Positions 1 through 8,347 of a DNA stretch of 64,000 nucleotides are shown in pieces. Location: assembly GCF_035784015.1 (NCBI RefSeq), contig NZ_JALKOW010000004.1. One strand, given 5' to 3'. Both the position numbers and the translations under genes were made by a program. Source of the stretch: Comamonas sp009360615 (lineage in GTDB: Bacteria; Pseudomonadota; Gammaproteobacteria; Burkholderiales; Burkholderiaceae_C). The notes below the pieces were generated by a model that worked only from the letters and a program-made list of their open reading frames with translations, searched no databases and had not been told where the DNA came from. Position 1 is the first letter of the stretch. Each line of letters starts with the position of its first letter.

Positions 1-447
1 GGCGACACGCCTCACCTCGACAAGCTCATCGGGCCTGTCAAGGTGTTGCTGGACCAATATGCTGAAGGCAAGCTGAGCGCGGTGTACCTGGCGTACACCA
101 AGTTCATCAACACCATGAAGCAGGAATCGGTGGTGGAGCAGCTGCTCCCCCTGTCGTCCGAAAAATTGCAAGCCGAGAAGACGGGTGCATCCTGGGAATA
201 CATCTACGAGCCTGACGCTCAGAGCGTCATCGACGAACTGCTGGTTCGTTACGTGGAATCCCTCGTGTACCAGGCGGTTGCGGAAAACATGGCGTCCGAG
301 CAATCGGCGCGCATGGTGGCCATGAAGGCCGCTACCGATAACGCCGGCAACGTCATCAGCGAGTTGAAGCTGGTCTACAACAAGACGCGTCAGGCAGCGA
401 TTACGACCGAGTTGTCGGAAATCGTGGCAGGCGCAGCCGCTGTGTAA
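1..447 (+). CDS. atpG: ATP synthase F1 gamma subunit, 3' part
   Basis: This is the C-terminal half (148 residues) of the central-stalk gamma subunit of F1Fo ATP synthase, which turns inside the alpha3beta3 head and couples proton flow to ATP synthesis at the inner membrane. The reading frame is open from the first base, so the start lies outside the window. The end shows the highly conserved gamma C-terminal helix, including an SELKLVYNKTRQAAITTE segment that contacts the catalytic head. atpD starts 34 bases downstream and atpC follows, the normal atp operon order. Identification is secure; only the left boundary is artificial. Confidence 0.97.
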   Translation, partial: GDTPHLDKLIGPVKVLLDQYAEGKLSAVYLAYTKFINTMKQESVVEQLLPLSSEKLQAEKTGASWEYIYEPDAQSVIDELLVRYVESLVYQAVAENMASEQSARMVAMKAATDNAGNVISELKLVYNKTRQAAITTELSEIVAGAAAV

Positions 448-481
448 ACGGCTTTAACGAACAAACAGATTGGAGCAAAAA

Positions 482-1891
482 ATGGCTCAAGTGCAAGGCA
501 AGATTGTTCAATGTATCGGCGCCGTGGTGGACGTGGAGTTTGCCCACGGCCAGGTGCCCAAGGTGTATGACGCCTTGAAGCTGGAAGGCTCGGCCCTGAC
601 CCTGGAAGTTCAGCAGCAGCTGGGCGACGGCGTGGTGCGTACCATTGCCCTGGGTTCTTCGGACGGTCTGAAGCGTGGCCTGATGGTCACCAACACCGGC
701 AACCCCATCACCGTTCCCGTGGGTAAGGCGACCCTGGGCCGTATCATGGACGTGTTGGGCAACCCCATCGACGAACGTGGTCCCGTGGATCAGACCCTGA
801 CCGCTGCCATCCACCGCAAGGCTCCTGCTTACGACGAACTGTCGCCTTCGCAGGAACTGCTGGAAACCGGCATCAAGGTGATCGACTTGGTCTGCCCCTT
901 CGCCAAGGGCGGCAAGGTGGGCCTGTTCGGTGGTGCCGGTGTGGGCAAGACCGTGAACATGATGGAACTCATCAACAACATCGCCAAGGCCCACAGCGGT
1001 CTGTCGGTGTTCGCTGGTGTGGGTGAGCGTACCCGTGAAGGTAACGACTTCTATCACGAAATGTCCGATGCTGGCGTTGTCAACCAAGAGAACCTGGGCG
1101 AGTCCAAGGTTGCCATGGTTTACGGTCAGATGAACGAGCCTCCAGGAAACCGTCTGCGCGTGGCGCTGACCGGCCTGACCATGGCCGAGTCGTTCCGTGA
1201 CGAAGGCAAGGACGTGCTGTTCTTCGTGGACAACATCTACCGCTACACGCTGGCCGGTACCGAAGTGTCCGCTCTGCTGGGCCGTATGCCCTCCGCCGTG
1301 GGCTACCAGCCTACCCTGGCGGAAGAAATGGGTAAGCTGCAAGAGCGTATTACCTCCACGAAGGTGGGCTCGATCACTTCCATCCAGGCCGTGTACGTGC
1401 CAGCGGATGACTTGACCGACCCCTCGCCCGCCACGACCTTTGCTCACTTGGACTCCACCGTGGTGCTGTCCCGTGACATCGCTTCGCTGGGTATCTACCC
1501 CGCCGTGGACCCTCTGGACTCCACCAGCCGCCAGCTGGATCCCCAAGTGGTTGGCGAAGAGCACTACAAGGTGGCTCGCCAAGTGCAGGGCACGCTGCAG
1601 CGCTACAAGGAACTGCGCGACATCATCGCGATTCTGGGTATGGACGAACTGGCTCCCGAAGACAAGCTGACCGTGGCTCGTGCTCGCAAGATCCAGCGTT
1701 TCCTGTCCCAGCCGTTCCACGTGGCCGAAGTGTTCACAGGTGCCCCAGGCAAGTACGTTCCTCTGGCTGAAACCATCCGTGGTTTCAAGATGATCGTGAA
1801 TGGCGAAGCCGACCACCTGCCCGAACAGGCTTTCTACATGGTCGGTACCATCGACGAAGCCTTCGAGAAGGCCAAGAAGCTGGCAGCCTAA
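482..1891 (+). CDS. atpD: ATP synthase F1 beta subunit (catalytic)
   Basis: Catalytic beta subunit of F1Fo ATP synthase, 469 residues, the usual family length. The start is the ATG at 482, because the protein then begins MAQVQGKIVQ as in related beta subunits and a GGAG ribosome site lies at 472-475; a TTG at 470 in the same frame is less likely. The Walker A P-loop GGAGVGKT is at about residues 150-157, followed by the GERTREGNDFYHEM segment with the catalytic glutamate, and the FVDNIYRYTLAGTEVS and GYQPTLAEEMG motifs. It lies between atpG and atpC and is surely cotranscribed with them. Confidence 0.98.
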   Translation: MAQVQGKIVQCIGAVVDVEFAHGQVPKVYDALKLEGSALTLEVQQQLGDGVVRTIALGSSDGLKRGLMVTNTGNPITVPVGKATLGRIMDVLGNPIDERGPVDQTLTAAIHRKAPAYDELSPSQELLETGIKVIDLVCPFAKGGKVGLFGGAGVGKTVNMMELINNIAKAHSGLSVFAGVGERTREGNDFYHEMSDAGVVNQENLGESKVAMVYGQMNEPPGNRLRVALTGLTMAESFRDEGKDVLFFVDNIYRYTLAGTEVSALLGRMPSAVGYQPTLAEEMGKLQERITSTKVGSITSIQAVYVPADDLTDPSPATTFAHLDSTVVLSRDIASLGIYPAVDPLDSTSRQLDPQVVGEEHYKVARQVQGTLQRYKELRDIIAILGMDELAPEDKLTVARARKIQRFLSQPFHVAEVFTGAPGKYVPLAETIRGFKMIVNGEADHLPEQAFYMVGTIDEAFEKAKKLAA

Positions 1892-1899
1892 CTGGCTTG

Positions 1900-1974
1900 C
1901 ACCCCCTGAGCGGCTTGCGCCGCTTCCCCCTCTCTTTCAGGAGGGGGATGACGCCCTCGCTCGGCGTCTCTGGC
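1900..1974. repeat. Intergenic repeat, copy A (atpD-atpC spacer)
   Basis: The 133-base gap between atpD and atpC holds a GC-rich element. It starts ACCCCCTGAGCGGC, has an inner GCGGCTTGCGCCGC palindrome, a CCCCCTCTC/GGAGGGGG arm pair, and ends GACGCC...GGCGTCTCT. The CCCCCTGAGCGGC start recurs in reverse orientation near 53632-53646, and the GGCGTCTCT end recurs in reverse near 50683-50691. I read it as a dispersed Comamonadaceae intergenic repeat able to form hairpins. It sits inside the atp operon, so it is transcribed. Confidence 0.55.
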
Positions 1975-2024
1975 TTAGGGTGTGCTTGTTTTAGGACCAG
2001 TTTTTACCTTTTCTAGGAGCAAAG

Positions 2025-2441
2025 ATGAACACTATTCACGTTGATGTGGTCAGTGCCGAAGAGTCCATCTTCTCCGGTGAAGCGCGCTTTGTCGCCTTGC
2101 CCGGTGAAGCGGGCGAGCTGGGCATTTATCCCCGCCACACACCGCTGATCACCCGCATCAAGCCGGGTTCGGTGCGCATCGAAATGCCTGATGGCAGCGA
2201 AGAGTTCGTCTTCGTGGCCGGCGGCATTTTGGAAGTGCAACCCAACTGCGTGACCGTGCTGTCCGATACCGCCATCCGCGGCAAGGATCTGGACGATGAA
2301 AAGGCGCAGAAGGCCAAGGCTGCCGCCGAGGAAGCCCTGAAGAACGCCAAGGGCGAGCTGGATATCGCTCGTGCACAGTCCGAGCTGGCCGTCATGGCCG
2401 CCCAGATTGCTGCTCTGCGCAAGTATCGCCAGAAGCGTTGA
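2025..2441 (+). CDS. atpC: ATP synthase F1 epsilon subunit
   Basis: Epsilon subunit of F1Fo ATP synthase, 138 residues. The N-terminal beta-sandwich (about 1-85) carries the conserved LPGEAGELGIYPRHTPLIT motif, and the C-terminal helical hairpin (about 90-138) is rich in Ala, Lys and Glu. In this family the helices act as an intrinsic inhibitor of ATP hydrolysis. The ATG has an AGGAGC ribosome site 6 bases upstream. It is the last gene of the atp operon, and a strong intrinsic terminator follows 34 bases after the stop. Confidence 0.97.
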   Translation: MNTIHVDVVSAEESIFSGEARFVALPGEAGELGIYPRHTPLITRIKPGSVRIEMPDGSEEFVFVAGGILEVQPNCVTVLSDTAIRGKDLDDEKAQKAKAAAEEALKNAKGELDIARAQSELAVMAAQIAALRKYRQKR

Positions 2442-2475
2442 TGTCCTGTGTCCTCAGGGCACTTGCATCCGCTGA

Positions 2476-2503
2476 AAAGCCACCGCATGCGGTGGCTTTT
2501 TTT
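2476..2503 (+). terminator. Terminator of the atp operon
   Basis: A GCCACCGCATGCGGTGGC perfect stem-loop is followed by a run of seven T, 34 bases after the atpC stop. This is a textbook Rho-independent terminator ending the atp operon ahead of a convergent gene. Confidence 0.9.
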
Positions 2504-2597
2504 ATGTTTCGTGACTCCAGGACTCGGAGCCTCACGCGCTTTCCGGACAAGGGCCTGAGGCGGTATACATCAATACCTGGAGTTGGGGACGAGCGGC

Positions 2598-2867
2598 TCA
2601 GCCGTTGCAGGCGACTTGATAGCCGTAGACCACCGAGTTGTCCTTGGGGTCCACATGGCGCGATTTGCGCACCACGGCCTTGCTGGGGTCTTCGCACAGG
2701 GCGCGAATCTGGGCTTCGCACTTCTTCGGGTCATCTTCCTTGAGCTTGCAGCTCAGTGCGTAATCGTACTCGGTCGGTGCTTCGGCGCCTCTGGGGCTGA
2801 TGGAGGAGCAGGCGCTCAGGGCCAGGGCAGAGCTGATGACGGCCAGGGAGAACAGGGATTTCTGCAT
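2598..2867 (-). CDS. Small putative lipoprotein
   Basis: An 89-residue protein with a lipoprotein signal peptide: a short basic N-terminus, a hydrophobic stretch and the lipobox LSAC, which puts the lipidated Cys at about residue 20. The mature part is polar and holds further cysteines (in SCKLKEDDPKKC, ALC and ACNG) that could form disulfides in the periplasm. I do not recognise a named family. It is convergent with atpC, separated by that operon's terminator, and stands alone on its strand. Function is unknown; that it is a gene is supported by the signal peptide and normal codon use. Confidence 0.75.
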   Translation of the reverse strand: MQKSLFSLAVISSALALSACSSISPRGAEAPTEYDYALSCKLKEDDPKKCEAQIRALCEDPSKAVVRKSRHVDPKDNSVVYGYQVACNG

Positions 2868-3008
2868 GCTTGAGTGCTTTCTTAGGAAAATACGGCTGCC
2901 CCAAAACTAACACAGGCATGCGGGGAAATAGATTTTTTCTGGACGGGAAGCGCCTGCTTTTTTCATCGGCAGGCCTGTTCGCGGTGTCAAAAACAACAAA
3001 GGACGGAG

Positions 3009-3668
3009 ATGCGCTACAGCGGCACCCTGACGCAATGGAATGACGAGCGTGGCTTTGGCTGGATAGAGGCCGATGGTGGTGGCGAGCGCCTGTTTGTCCA
3101 TATCGGTGCCTTTGAGCCGCGCCCGCCTGCAGCGCAGCGTCCTCAGCCCGGTCTTCGCCTGGAGTTTGCCGTCGGCATGGCGCAGGGTAGAAAGCGTGCG
3201 CTACAGGTGACATGGCGTCCCGGCGGCTCGGAGCCTCAGGTCCGGCGCAGCAGGACGCCTGCAGGCCGTTTACTCTCCTCGCGAACAGCGCCTCAGGGCT
3301 GGCATGCTTCGAGTGACGTCAGCTATGGCGTTGTGCTCTGCTGGCTGCTGCTGATGCTGGGTGCCGCCGTGCTCTGGGGCGTGCCGCACATGCTCTGGCT
3401 GCTTTATGCGTGCCTGAGCATGCTGGCGTTCATGGCCTACTGGCAGGACAAATGGGCTGCCCGGAAGGGGCAGTGGCGCACGCCGGAAATAACGCTGCAG
3501 ATCCTGGCGCTGGGCGGCGGCTGGCCCGGTGCCCTGCTGGCCCAGCAATGGCTGCGCCACAAAAGCAGCAAGCCCCGTTTTCAGCGGCAGTTCTGGCTCA
3601 TGGTTCTGATCAATGTGACGGCCGTGCTCTGGTTGTGTTCGCCGTATGGGCGAGCGGTGCTGGATTGA
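3009..3668 (+). CDS. Cold-shock domain / DUF1294 membrane protein
   Basis: A 219-residue two-domain protein. Residues 1-70 form a cold-shock-like OB fold (GTLTQWNDERGFGWIE and RLFVHIGAF correspond to the nucleic-acid-binding RNP motifs). The C-terminal half carries a DUF1294 region: hydrophobic segments at about 112-150, a conserved YWQDKWAA motif, LGGGWPGALLAQQWLRHK, and a final transmembrane helix. The expected layout is a nucleic-acid-binding head on an inner-membrane anchor. The ATG at 3009 has a GGACGGAG ribosome site directly upstream. This fusion is common in Proteobacteria, but its role is not established. It is monocistronic. Confidence 0.88.
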   Translation: MRYSGTLTQWNDERGFGWIEADGGGERLFVHIGAFEPRPPAAQRPQPGLRLEFAVGMAQGRKRALQVTWRPGGSEPQVRRSRTPAGRLLSSRTAPQGWHASSDVSYGVVLCWLLLMLGAAVLWGVPHMLWLLYACLSMLAFMAYWQDKWAARKGQWRTPEITLQILALGGGWPGALLAQQWLRHKSSKPRFQRQFWLMVLINVTAVLWLCSPYGRAVLD

Positions 3669-3722
3669 GGCTTCGAACCGGCAGCCTCTTGCTGAAACGA
3701 CGCGAGCTGCCGGAATATCGGA

Positions 3723-4262
3723 TCAGTGGCTTCGGCCTGGCAGATGCCGCTCGACCACGGGCGTGTCGGGCAGGTTTCGCTGCGCGTTGGCGGCGGATTT
3801 TCGCGGGAAATGCGCCTGCAGCTGCCGGTTGACTCGCTCCAGGGCCGATATCAGGCCCACGCTGAAATGTCCGCCCTGGAAGGCTGACTGCATATCGCTG
3901 ATCAGCGTCTGCCATTGTTCGGCGTTCATGGTGCGGTCCAGGGCCCGGTCGGCCACGATTTCGATGGCGTGATCGGCCAGCAGCAGGTAGATGAGGGCGC
4001 CGTTGTTGTGTTCCGTGTCCCAGACACGGAGCTTGGCGAACTGTGAAAGTGCGCGCTGGCGGGCTGTGGCATCGCGCCAGATATAGCTCCAGGGCAGACC
4101 GGCCTCGACACAGATGCGGATCTGGCCGGTGTGGCCCAGCTCACTCTTGGCGATCAGCAGCTCCAGCTCCTTGAGCGTGGCCGGCGGCAAGGCCTTGCGC
4201 AGATGCCGTTCGGCCCAGCGGTGTTTCACCAGGCGTGCCAAGCGTTGAAAGACATTGCGCAT
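3723..4262 (-). CDS. TPM-domain protein, third gene of the lemA operon
   Basis: A 179-residue protein with a TPM (DUF477, YgcG-like) domain. The ATG at 4262 follows the preceding gene's stop by one base, so the two are translationally coupled. A longer in-frame opening exists, but it would translate the Gly/Ala-coding tail of the preceding gene in the wrong frame. The fold region includes the conserved ELGHTGQIRICVE and FAKLRVWDTEHNNGALIYLL segments, typical of TPM domains. Unlike its neighbour, it has no signal peptide or obvious membrane helix. It lies in a lemA-ygcG-TPM operon on the minus strand. TPM proteins have been linked to membrane-protein or envelope maintenance; the role here is inferred. 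Confidence 0.85.
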   Translation of the reverse strand: MRNVFQRLARLVKHRWAERHLRKALPPATLKELELLIAKSELGHTGQIRICVEAGLPWSYIWRDATARQRALSQFAKLRVWDTEHNNGALIYLLLADHAIEIVADRALDRTMNAEQWQTLISDMQSAFQGGHFSVGLISALERVNRQLQAHFPRKSAANAQRNLPDTPVVERHLPGRSH

Positions 4263-4263
4263 T

Positions 4264-5196
4264 TCACCAATCTCCCGAGGCGCCACCGCCACCAAAGCTG
4301 CCGCCGCCACCGGAGCTGAAACTGTCTCCCGAGCTGAACCCGCCTCCACTGTCGCTGCTCCAGCCGCCGCCCCCGCCGGTGCTGACATAGGGACCGCCGC
4401 TGCCACGCGAGAGATTGGAGAGCAGGGTGAAGATCAGACCCACCAGGCCTGCCACGCCAGCGACCAGCAGGCTGGTGGTGATCACATAGGCGGCCACCCC
4501 TGCAATGCCTCCGATGACCAGCGAACCCAGCACGCGGCCGAAAATGGCGCGGGCGATGGCAATCCCGATCGGAAACCCGAAAAACAGCAGCGGAAGCAGA
4601 AAGTCCAGATGGACGGACCATGATGGGCCGGACTTGTGCGCCTGGGACGGTGGTGCGGGCAGCTTCTCGCCATGAATCAGCAGGCTCATCTGCTCGATGG
4701 CGGCTGACAGCCCTCCCGCATAGTCGTTGGTGCGAAAGCGTGGCTTCATGGCTCCATCGATGATGCGTGCGGCCAGAATGTCGGGAATCGCGCCTTCGAG
4801 CTTGCGCGCCACCTCGATGCGCATGCGCCTGTCGTTCTTGGCCACGACAATGAGAGAGCCGTCGCCGATTTCCTTGCGCCCCAGCTTCCAGCTGCTGGCC
4901 ACCCGCCAGGCATAGGCGGCGATGTCTTCCGGGGCCGTGGTGGCGACCATGAGCACGGCGACCTGGGCTCCGGTCTCATCCTCCAGCTTCTTGAGCTGCT
5001 CGCTCAGGGACTGGAGGTCGCCAGGGGTCAGCGTACCAGTCTGGTCGATCACGCGCGCCGTCAGCTCGGGCACGGGCTGTAGCGCGGTGCCCGCGCCGTC
5101 CTGCGCCTTGGCCTGTGGCACCGACAGCAGCGCCATGATGGCAACGATGATGGCTGCAAGCGCTTTGTATATAAGGGCTTGAGGCGATCCTTGCAT
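4264..5196 (-). CDS. YgcG-family TPM phosphatase-domain membrane protein
   Basis: About 310 residues. An N-terminal signal sequence ends near AKAQ. A TPM domain follows (VIDQTGTLTPGDLQSLSEQL, TGAQVAVLMV, GRKEIGDGSLIVVAKNDRRMRIEV, the family hallmark), then two or three membrane helices, and a Gly/Ser-rich tail ending in SFGGGGASGDW, as in other YgcG proteins. I chose the ATG at 5196 because it begins a good signal peptide; a TTG at 5220, immediately after the lemA stop, is an alternative that adds eight residues. It is the middle gene of lemA-ygcG-TPM. The TPM domain faces the periplasm; its substrate is unknown. Confidence 0.88.
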   Translation of the reverse strand: MQGSPQALIYKALAAIIVAIMALLSVPQAKAQDGAGTALQPVPELTARVIDQTGTLTPGDLQSLSEQLKKLEDETGAQVAVLMVATTAPEDIAAYAWRVASSWKLGRKEIGDGSLIVVAKNDRRMRIEVARKLEGAIPDILAARIIDGAMKPRFRTNDYAGGLSAAIEQMSLLIHGEKLPAPPSQAHKSGPSWSVHLDFLLPLLFFGFPIGIAIARAIFGRVLGSLVIGGIAGVAAYVITTSLLVAGVAGLVGLIFTLLSNLSRGSGGPYVSTGGGGGWSSDSGGGFSSGDSFSSGGGGSFGGGGASGDW

Positions 5197-5220
5197 GAAT
5201 TTCAAGAGCGGTGCGCGCAA

Positions 5221-5838
5221 TTACTTGCTGCCTGCTGGCGCAGCCGGCGTGCTGAAGTCAACGGCCGGTGGCTGGGAAATCTGGGCCTCGTTCTGCACCG
5301 TGAAGGTGGGCTTGACCGGGTAGCTGAACACCTTGGCCGTGATATTGGTGGGGAAGCTGCGCGCCAGCACGTTGTAGGCCTGCACCGTGCCAATGTATTC
5401 GTTGCGCGCCACGGTGATGCGATTTTCCGTGCCCTCCAGCGTCACGCGCAGGTCGCGGAACGCCTGGTTGGCCTTGAGTTCGGGATACCGCTCAGCCACC
5501 ACCATCAGGCGCGAGAGCGCACTGGAGATCTCGCCCTGGGCCTGCTGGAACTTGTTGAAAGCTTCTGGGTTGTTGATCAGCTCGGGCGTGGCCTGAATCG
5601 AGGTGGCCTTGGCGCGTGCTTCGATGACCCGGGTCAGGGTCTCCTGCTCGAAGTTGGCTTCGCCCTTGACCGTGGCGACAATGTTCGGGATCAGGTCCGA
5701 GCGGCGCTGGTATTGATTCAGCACCTCGCTCCAGGCTGCCTTGGATTTCTCATCCAGACGCTGAAAGTCGTTATAGCCGCAGCCCGTGAGGGAGAGCATG
5801 GAGGCGGCGGTTGCGATTGCCAGAAGCCAGCGTTTCAT
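5221..5838 (-). CDS. lemA: LemA family lipoprotein
   Basis: A 205-residue LemA-family protein. The ATG at 5836-5838 gives a short signal peptide with lipobox LTGC, so it is probably a lipoprotein. The family core is clear: long helices with YNDFQRLDEKSKAAWSEV, QYQRRSDLIPNIVATVKG, ARAKAT and LMVVAERYPELKANQAF, which is highly conserved across LemA proteins. LemA genes often precede YgcG/TPM genes, as here, and the stop abuts the next reading frame. The cellular function of the family is poorly defined; envelope association is the safe statement. Confidence 0.93.
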   Translation of the reverse strand: MKRWLLAIATAASMLSLTGCGYNDFQRLDEKSKAAWSEVLNQYQRRSDLIPNIVATVKGEANFEQETLTRVIEARAKATSIQATPELINNPEAFNKFQQAQGEISSALSRLMVVAERYPELKANQAFRDLRVTLEGTENRITVARNEYIGTVQAYNVLARSFPTNITAKVFSYPVKPTFTVQNEAQISQPPAVDFSTPAAPAGSK

Positions 5839-5950
5839 GGGTGTTCCATTCACGAAATTGAGACGCAAACCATAGCATAAGGGCTTGGCAAGGGTGTGTG
5901 TGCGACGTCTGTCGCCCTCTCCGCGTCCTGGCGGCGCTAGCATTGCAGTC

Positions 5951-6706
5951 ATGTCCACTGTTTCTCCACTCGATGCCCTGCGCCACGCACAGCGTCCCGG
6001 CCCCAAGACTGCGGCCGGGCCGCGCCTGTTGCTGGCCGGTGCCACGGGGGCGCTGGGCAACGAGGTGCTCAGCCGCGTGGTTGGCGCTCAGAACTATGCG
6101 CTGGTCCAGGTGCTGGCGCGCGAGCCATATGTGCAGGGCCTGCGTGGCATGGAGTTGCTCGCGCAGCAAGATGACGATGTGCGGCAATGGCCTGTGCAGC
6201 ATGCCGATGTGGGCCTCATCATGTTCGAGCCGCCGCGTCTCCATTACCAGCGCGAGCGGGCCCTGTGGACCCCCCGACCCGACCAGCTTCAGGCCGTGGC
6301 GCAGTGGATGCACTGCGGGGGGGTGCAGACGCTCGCCGTAGTTCTGCCCCACGATGCGGGCCGCCTGCCGCAGGCCCTGAAGCGGGGCCTGGCCAACCTC
6401 AATGAGCAAGGCGTGGCCGCGCTGGGCTTTGAGCGGCTGATTTTTGTGCGTTCCGCCAGGGAAGCGCAAAAAGCCGGTGCCGGACATTGGCTGCAGCGCA
6501 CGGCAAATACCATGCTGTCGGCATTCAGTCATATGCTTGCGCAGACGGAGCGTCCTGTGCGGGCCATGCATGTGGCCCGTCTGGTCGAGGCCGCCTTGCT
6601 GAAGGCGCCGCCGGGAATTCATGTGGCGCCTCCGGAGCTGGTCTGGCGTGCGGCGCAAAAAGAGGGCCTGCAACCGGAGCTGCAGAGCTGGCTGGGGTCG
6701 TCATGA
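5951..6706 (+). CDS. NAD(P)-binding Rossmann-fold protein (atypical SDR-like)
   Basis: 251 residues. Near the N-terminus is a dinucleotide-binding loop LLLAGATGALGNEVL (the GATGxxG pattern of atypical short-chain dehydrogenases and NmrA/epimerase-like proteins). The later strands HADVGLIMF and VQTLAVVLP fit a Rossmann sheet. I do not see the YxxxK catalytic pair of classical SDRs, so a redox or merely nucleotide-binding role is open. The ATG at 5951 was chosen over an upstream in-frame start because the protein then begins shortly before the fold. Its stop overlaps the start of the following hydrolase gene (ATGA), so the two form an operon. Confidence 0.8.
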   Translation: MSTVSPLDALRHAQRPGPKTAAGPRLLLAGATGALGNEVLSRVVGAQNYALVQVLAREPYVQGLRGMELLAQQDDDVRQWPVQHADVGLIMFEPPRLHYQRERALWTPRPDQLQAVAQWMHCGGVQTLAVVLPHDAGRLPQALKRGLANLNEQGVAALGFERLIFVRSAREAQKAGAGHWLQRTANTMLSAFSHMLAQTERPVRAMHVARLVEAALLKAPPGIHVAPPELVWRAAQKEGLQPELQSWLGSS

Positions 6707-7674
6707 ATTTCGAACAGTTTCGTGCGCCCTGGTGGCAGCCAGGCGGTCATGTGCAAACCATCTGGGCGGCGCTCTGCGCCCGGCAAGGGCAGACTCCCGC
6801 ATGGCGGCGTGAGCGTTGGGAGACCCCTGACGGCGATTTCATCGATGTCGATTTCTCCAGTCATCCGGCGGATACCGGCGCTCCTACACTCGTGCTGTTT
6901 CATGGGCTGGAAGGATCTTCCTCCAGCCACTACGCCAAAGCCCTGTACCAGGTCTGCGCGCAGCGCGGCTGGCACCTGGCCGTGCCGCATTTTCGCGGCT
7001 GCAGCGGCGAGCCCAATCGCCTGCTGCGCGCCTACCATTCCGGTGACTCGGACGAGGTGGACTGGATCCTGCGCCGGCTTCAGCAAGGAGTGGGCGGCGA
7101 GTTGGTGGCCGTCGGCGTATCACTGGGGGGCAATGCCCTGGCCCGATGGGCCGGCGTGCAGCGGCAGGCCGCGTCAGAGCTCGTCAAAGGTGCAGCGGCG
7201 GTCTGTGCGCCGCTGGACCTGGTGGCCGGCGGCGTCCATCTGGGGCGGGGGCTGAACCGCTGGCTCTACACCCCCATGTTCATGCGCACGCTGGTGCCCA
7301 AGGCGCTGGCCAAGTGGCAGCAGTCGCCCGGGTTGTTCGACAGGCTGCGCCTGCAGCGCGCGCGCACCCTGCACGAGTTTGACGATGTATATACCGGCCC
7401 GGTCCACGGCTTCAGGGATGCCGATGATTACTGGAGCCGTGCCTCGGCAAAGCCGCTGCTCAAGCAGGTGGCCGTGCCTTTGTTGCTGCTCAATGCACGC
7501 AACGATCCCTTTGTGCCGGCGTGTAGCCTGCCCACACCCGACGAGGTGAGTGCCGCCGTGCAGCTATGGCAGCCGCCCCACGGCGGGCATGTGGGCTTTG
7601 CCAGCGGAGCCTGGCCTGCCCATGTGCACGCCATGCCTCTGGCGGTGACCGAATGGCTGGAGCAGTGGCTCTGA
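6703..7674 (+). CDS. YheT-family alpha/beta hydrolase
   Basis: A 323-residue alpha/beta hydrolase of the YheT/AB-hydrolase-4 type. The nucleophile elbow GVSLGGNALARW supplies the catalytic serine, NARNDPFVP the acid and PHGGHVGF the histidine. PHFRGCSGE and YHSGDSDEVDWIL are further family signatures, and the N-terminus WWQPGGHVQTIW is typical. The natural substrate is unknown; esterase or lipase activity is expected from the family. Translation starts at the ATG overlapping the stop of the upstream Rossmann gene, and another conserved gene starts 26 bases downstream. Confidence 0.92.
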   Translation: MNFEQFRAPWWQPGGHVQTIWAALCARQGQTPAWRRERWETPDGDFIDVDFSSHPADTGAPTLVLFHGLEGSSSSHYAKALYQVCAQRGWHLAVPHFRGCSGEPNRLLRAYHSGDSDEVDWILRRLQQGVGGELVAVGVSLGGNALARWAGVQRQAASELVKGAAAVCAPLDLVAGGVHLGRGLNRWLYTPMFMRTLVPKALAKWQQSPGLFDRLRLQRARTLHEFDDVYTGPVHGFRDADDYWSRASAKPLLKQVAVPLLLLNARNDPFVPACSLPTPDEVSAAVQLWQPPHGGHVGFASGAWPAHVHAMPLAVTEWLEQWL

Positions 7675-7700
7675 GCGGCTGCCGGAGAATCAGGAGATAA

Positions 7701-8264
7701 ATGATGGATGACATCGTGAAGCAGGCCATGCACAAATGGCCCAATGTGCCGGCCTGCAGCGGCTGGCTGGGCCTGGATGCGCGCGGCCAGTGGTGGCTCA
7801 GGGACGAGCAGGCCCAGGCCTGCGGCGCGTTTGCCAGTGGCAAGCCCGGCTCCAGGGGCAATTTGCTGCAGCACGACAAGCTGGCCGAGTTCATCGGACG
7901 CAACTATCTGGTCGAGGTAGATGGTCGCTGGTATTTTCAGAACGGCCCGCAGCGCGTGTATGTGGAACTGGAGAGTGCGCCGTGGATATGGCGTCTGCGA
8001 TACGCAGGACATGGCTTGCAACTGCACAGTCATACGGGGCAGGAGTGGGCTGCCGAGCAGGTGCAGCAGGCGCTGCTGGACGAGCAGGGGCGGCTTTTCC
8101 TGGCTCTGCCGCAAGGTCTGGGCATGGTGCACAGTCTGGACATGCTCGATGCGGCCAATGCCCTGGACCGCGGCGTGCTGCCCCAGTTGCAGGAGGCCGA
8201 CAGCGCCTTGTTGCCGCTGCAGTTTGGCTTCGTGCTCAGCCCGCAGACCCGTCAGGTCGGATAG
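7701..8264 (+). CDS. Conserved DUF protein (DUF2944/2946-type numbering uncertain)
   Basis: A soluble 187-residue protein starting MMDDIVKQAMHKWPNVPACSGWLGLDARGQWWLRD, with NLLQHDKLAEFIGRNYLVE and WYFQNGPQRVYVELESAPWIWRL in the middle. I recognise this as a protein conserved in Burkholderiales as a single domain of unknown function, but I cannot give a family number with certainty. It has many tryptophans and no signal peptide, membrane helix or catalytic motif that I can point to. It is the third gene of the run starting at 5951 and ends at a bidirectional-looking terminator shared with the convergent cytochrome gene. Confidence 0.82.
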   Translation: MMDDIVKQAMHKWPNVPACSGWLGLDARGQWWLRDEQAQACGAFASGKPGSRGNLLQHDKLAEFIGRNYLVEVDGRWYFQNGPQRVYVELESAPWIWRLRYAGHGLQLHSHTGQEWAAEQVQQALLDEQGRLFLALPQGLGMVHSLDMLDAANALDRGVLPQLQEADSALLPLQFGFVLSPQTRQVG

Positions 8265-8304
8265 CGGCTTGCTTGTGTGCAAAGGGCTGGAGCCTGAAAA
8301 CGAC

Positions 8305-8327
8305 AAAACCGGCCAAAGGCCGGTTTT
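8305..8327. terminator. Shared terminator between convergent genes
   Basis: A perfect ten-base stem, AAAACCGGCC and GGCCGGTTTT around an AAA loop, is flanked by A on the left and T on the right. It can therefore end transcription from both the plus-strand gene ending at 8264 and the minus-strand cytochrome gene ending at 8348. Confidence 0.85.
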
Positions 8328-8347
8328 TGCCGTTCAGAGAACAGGGC

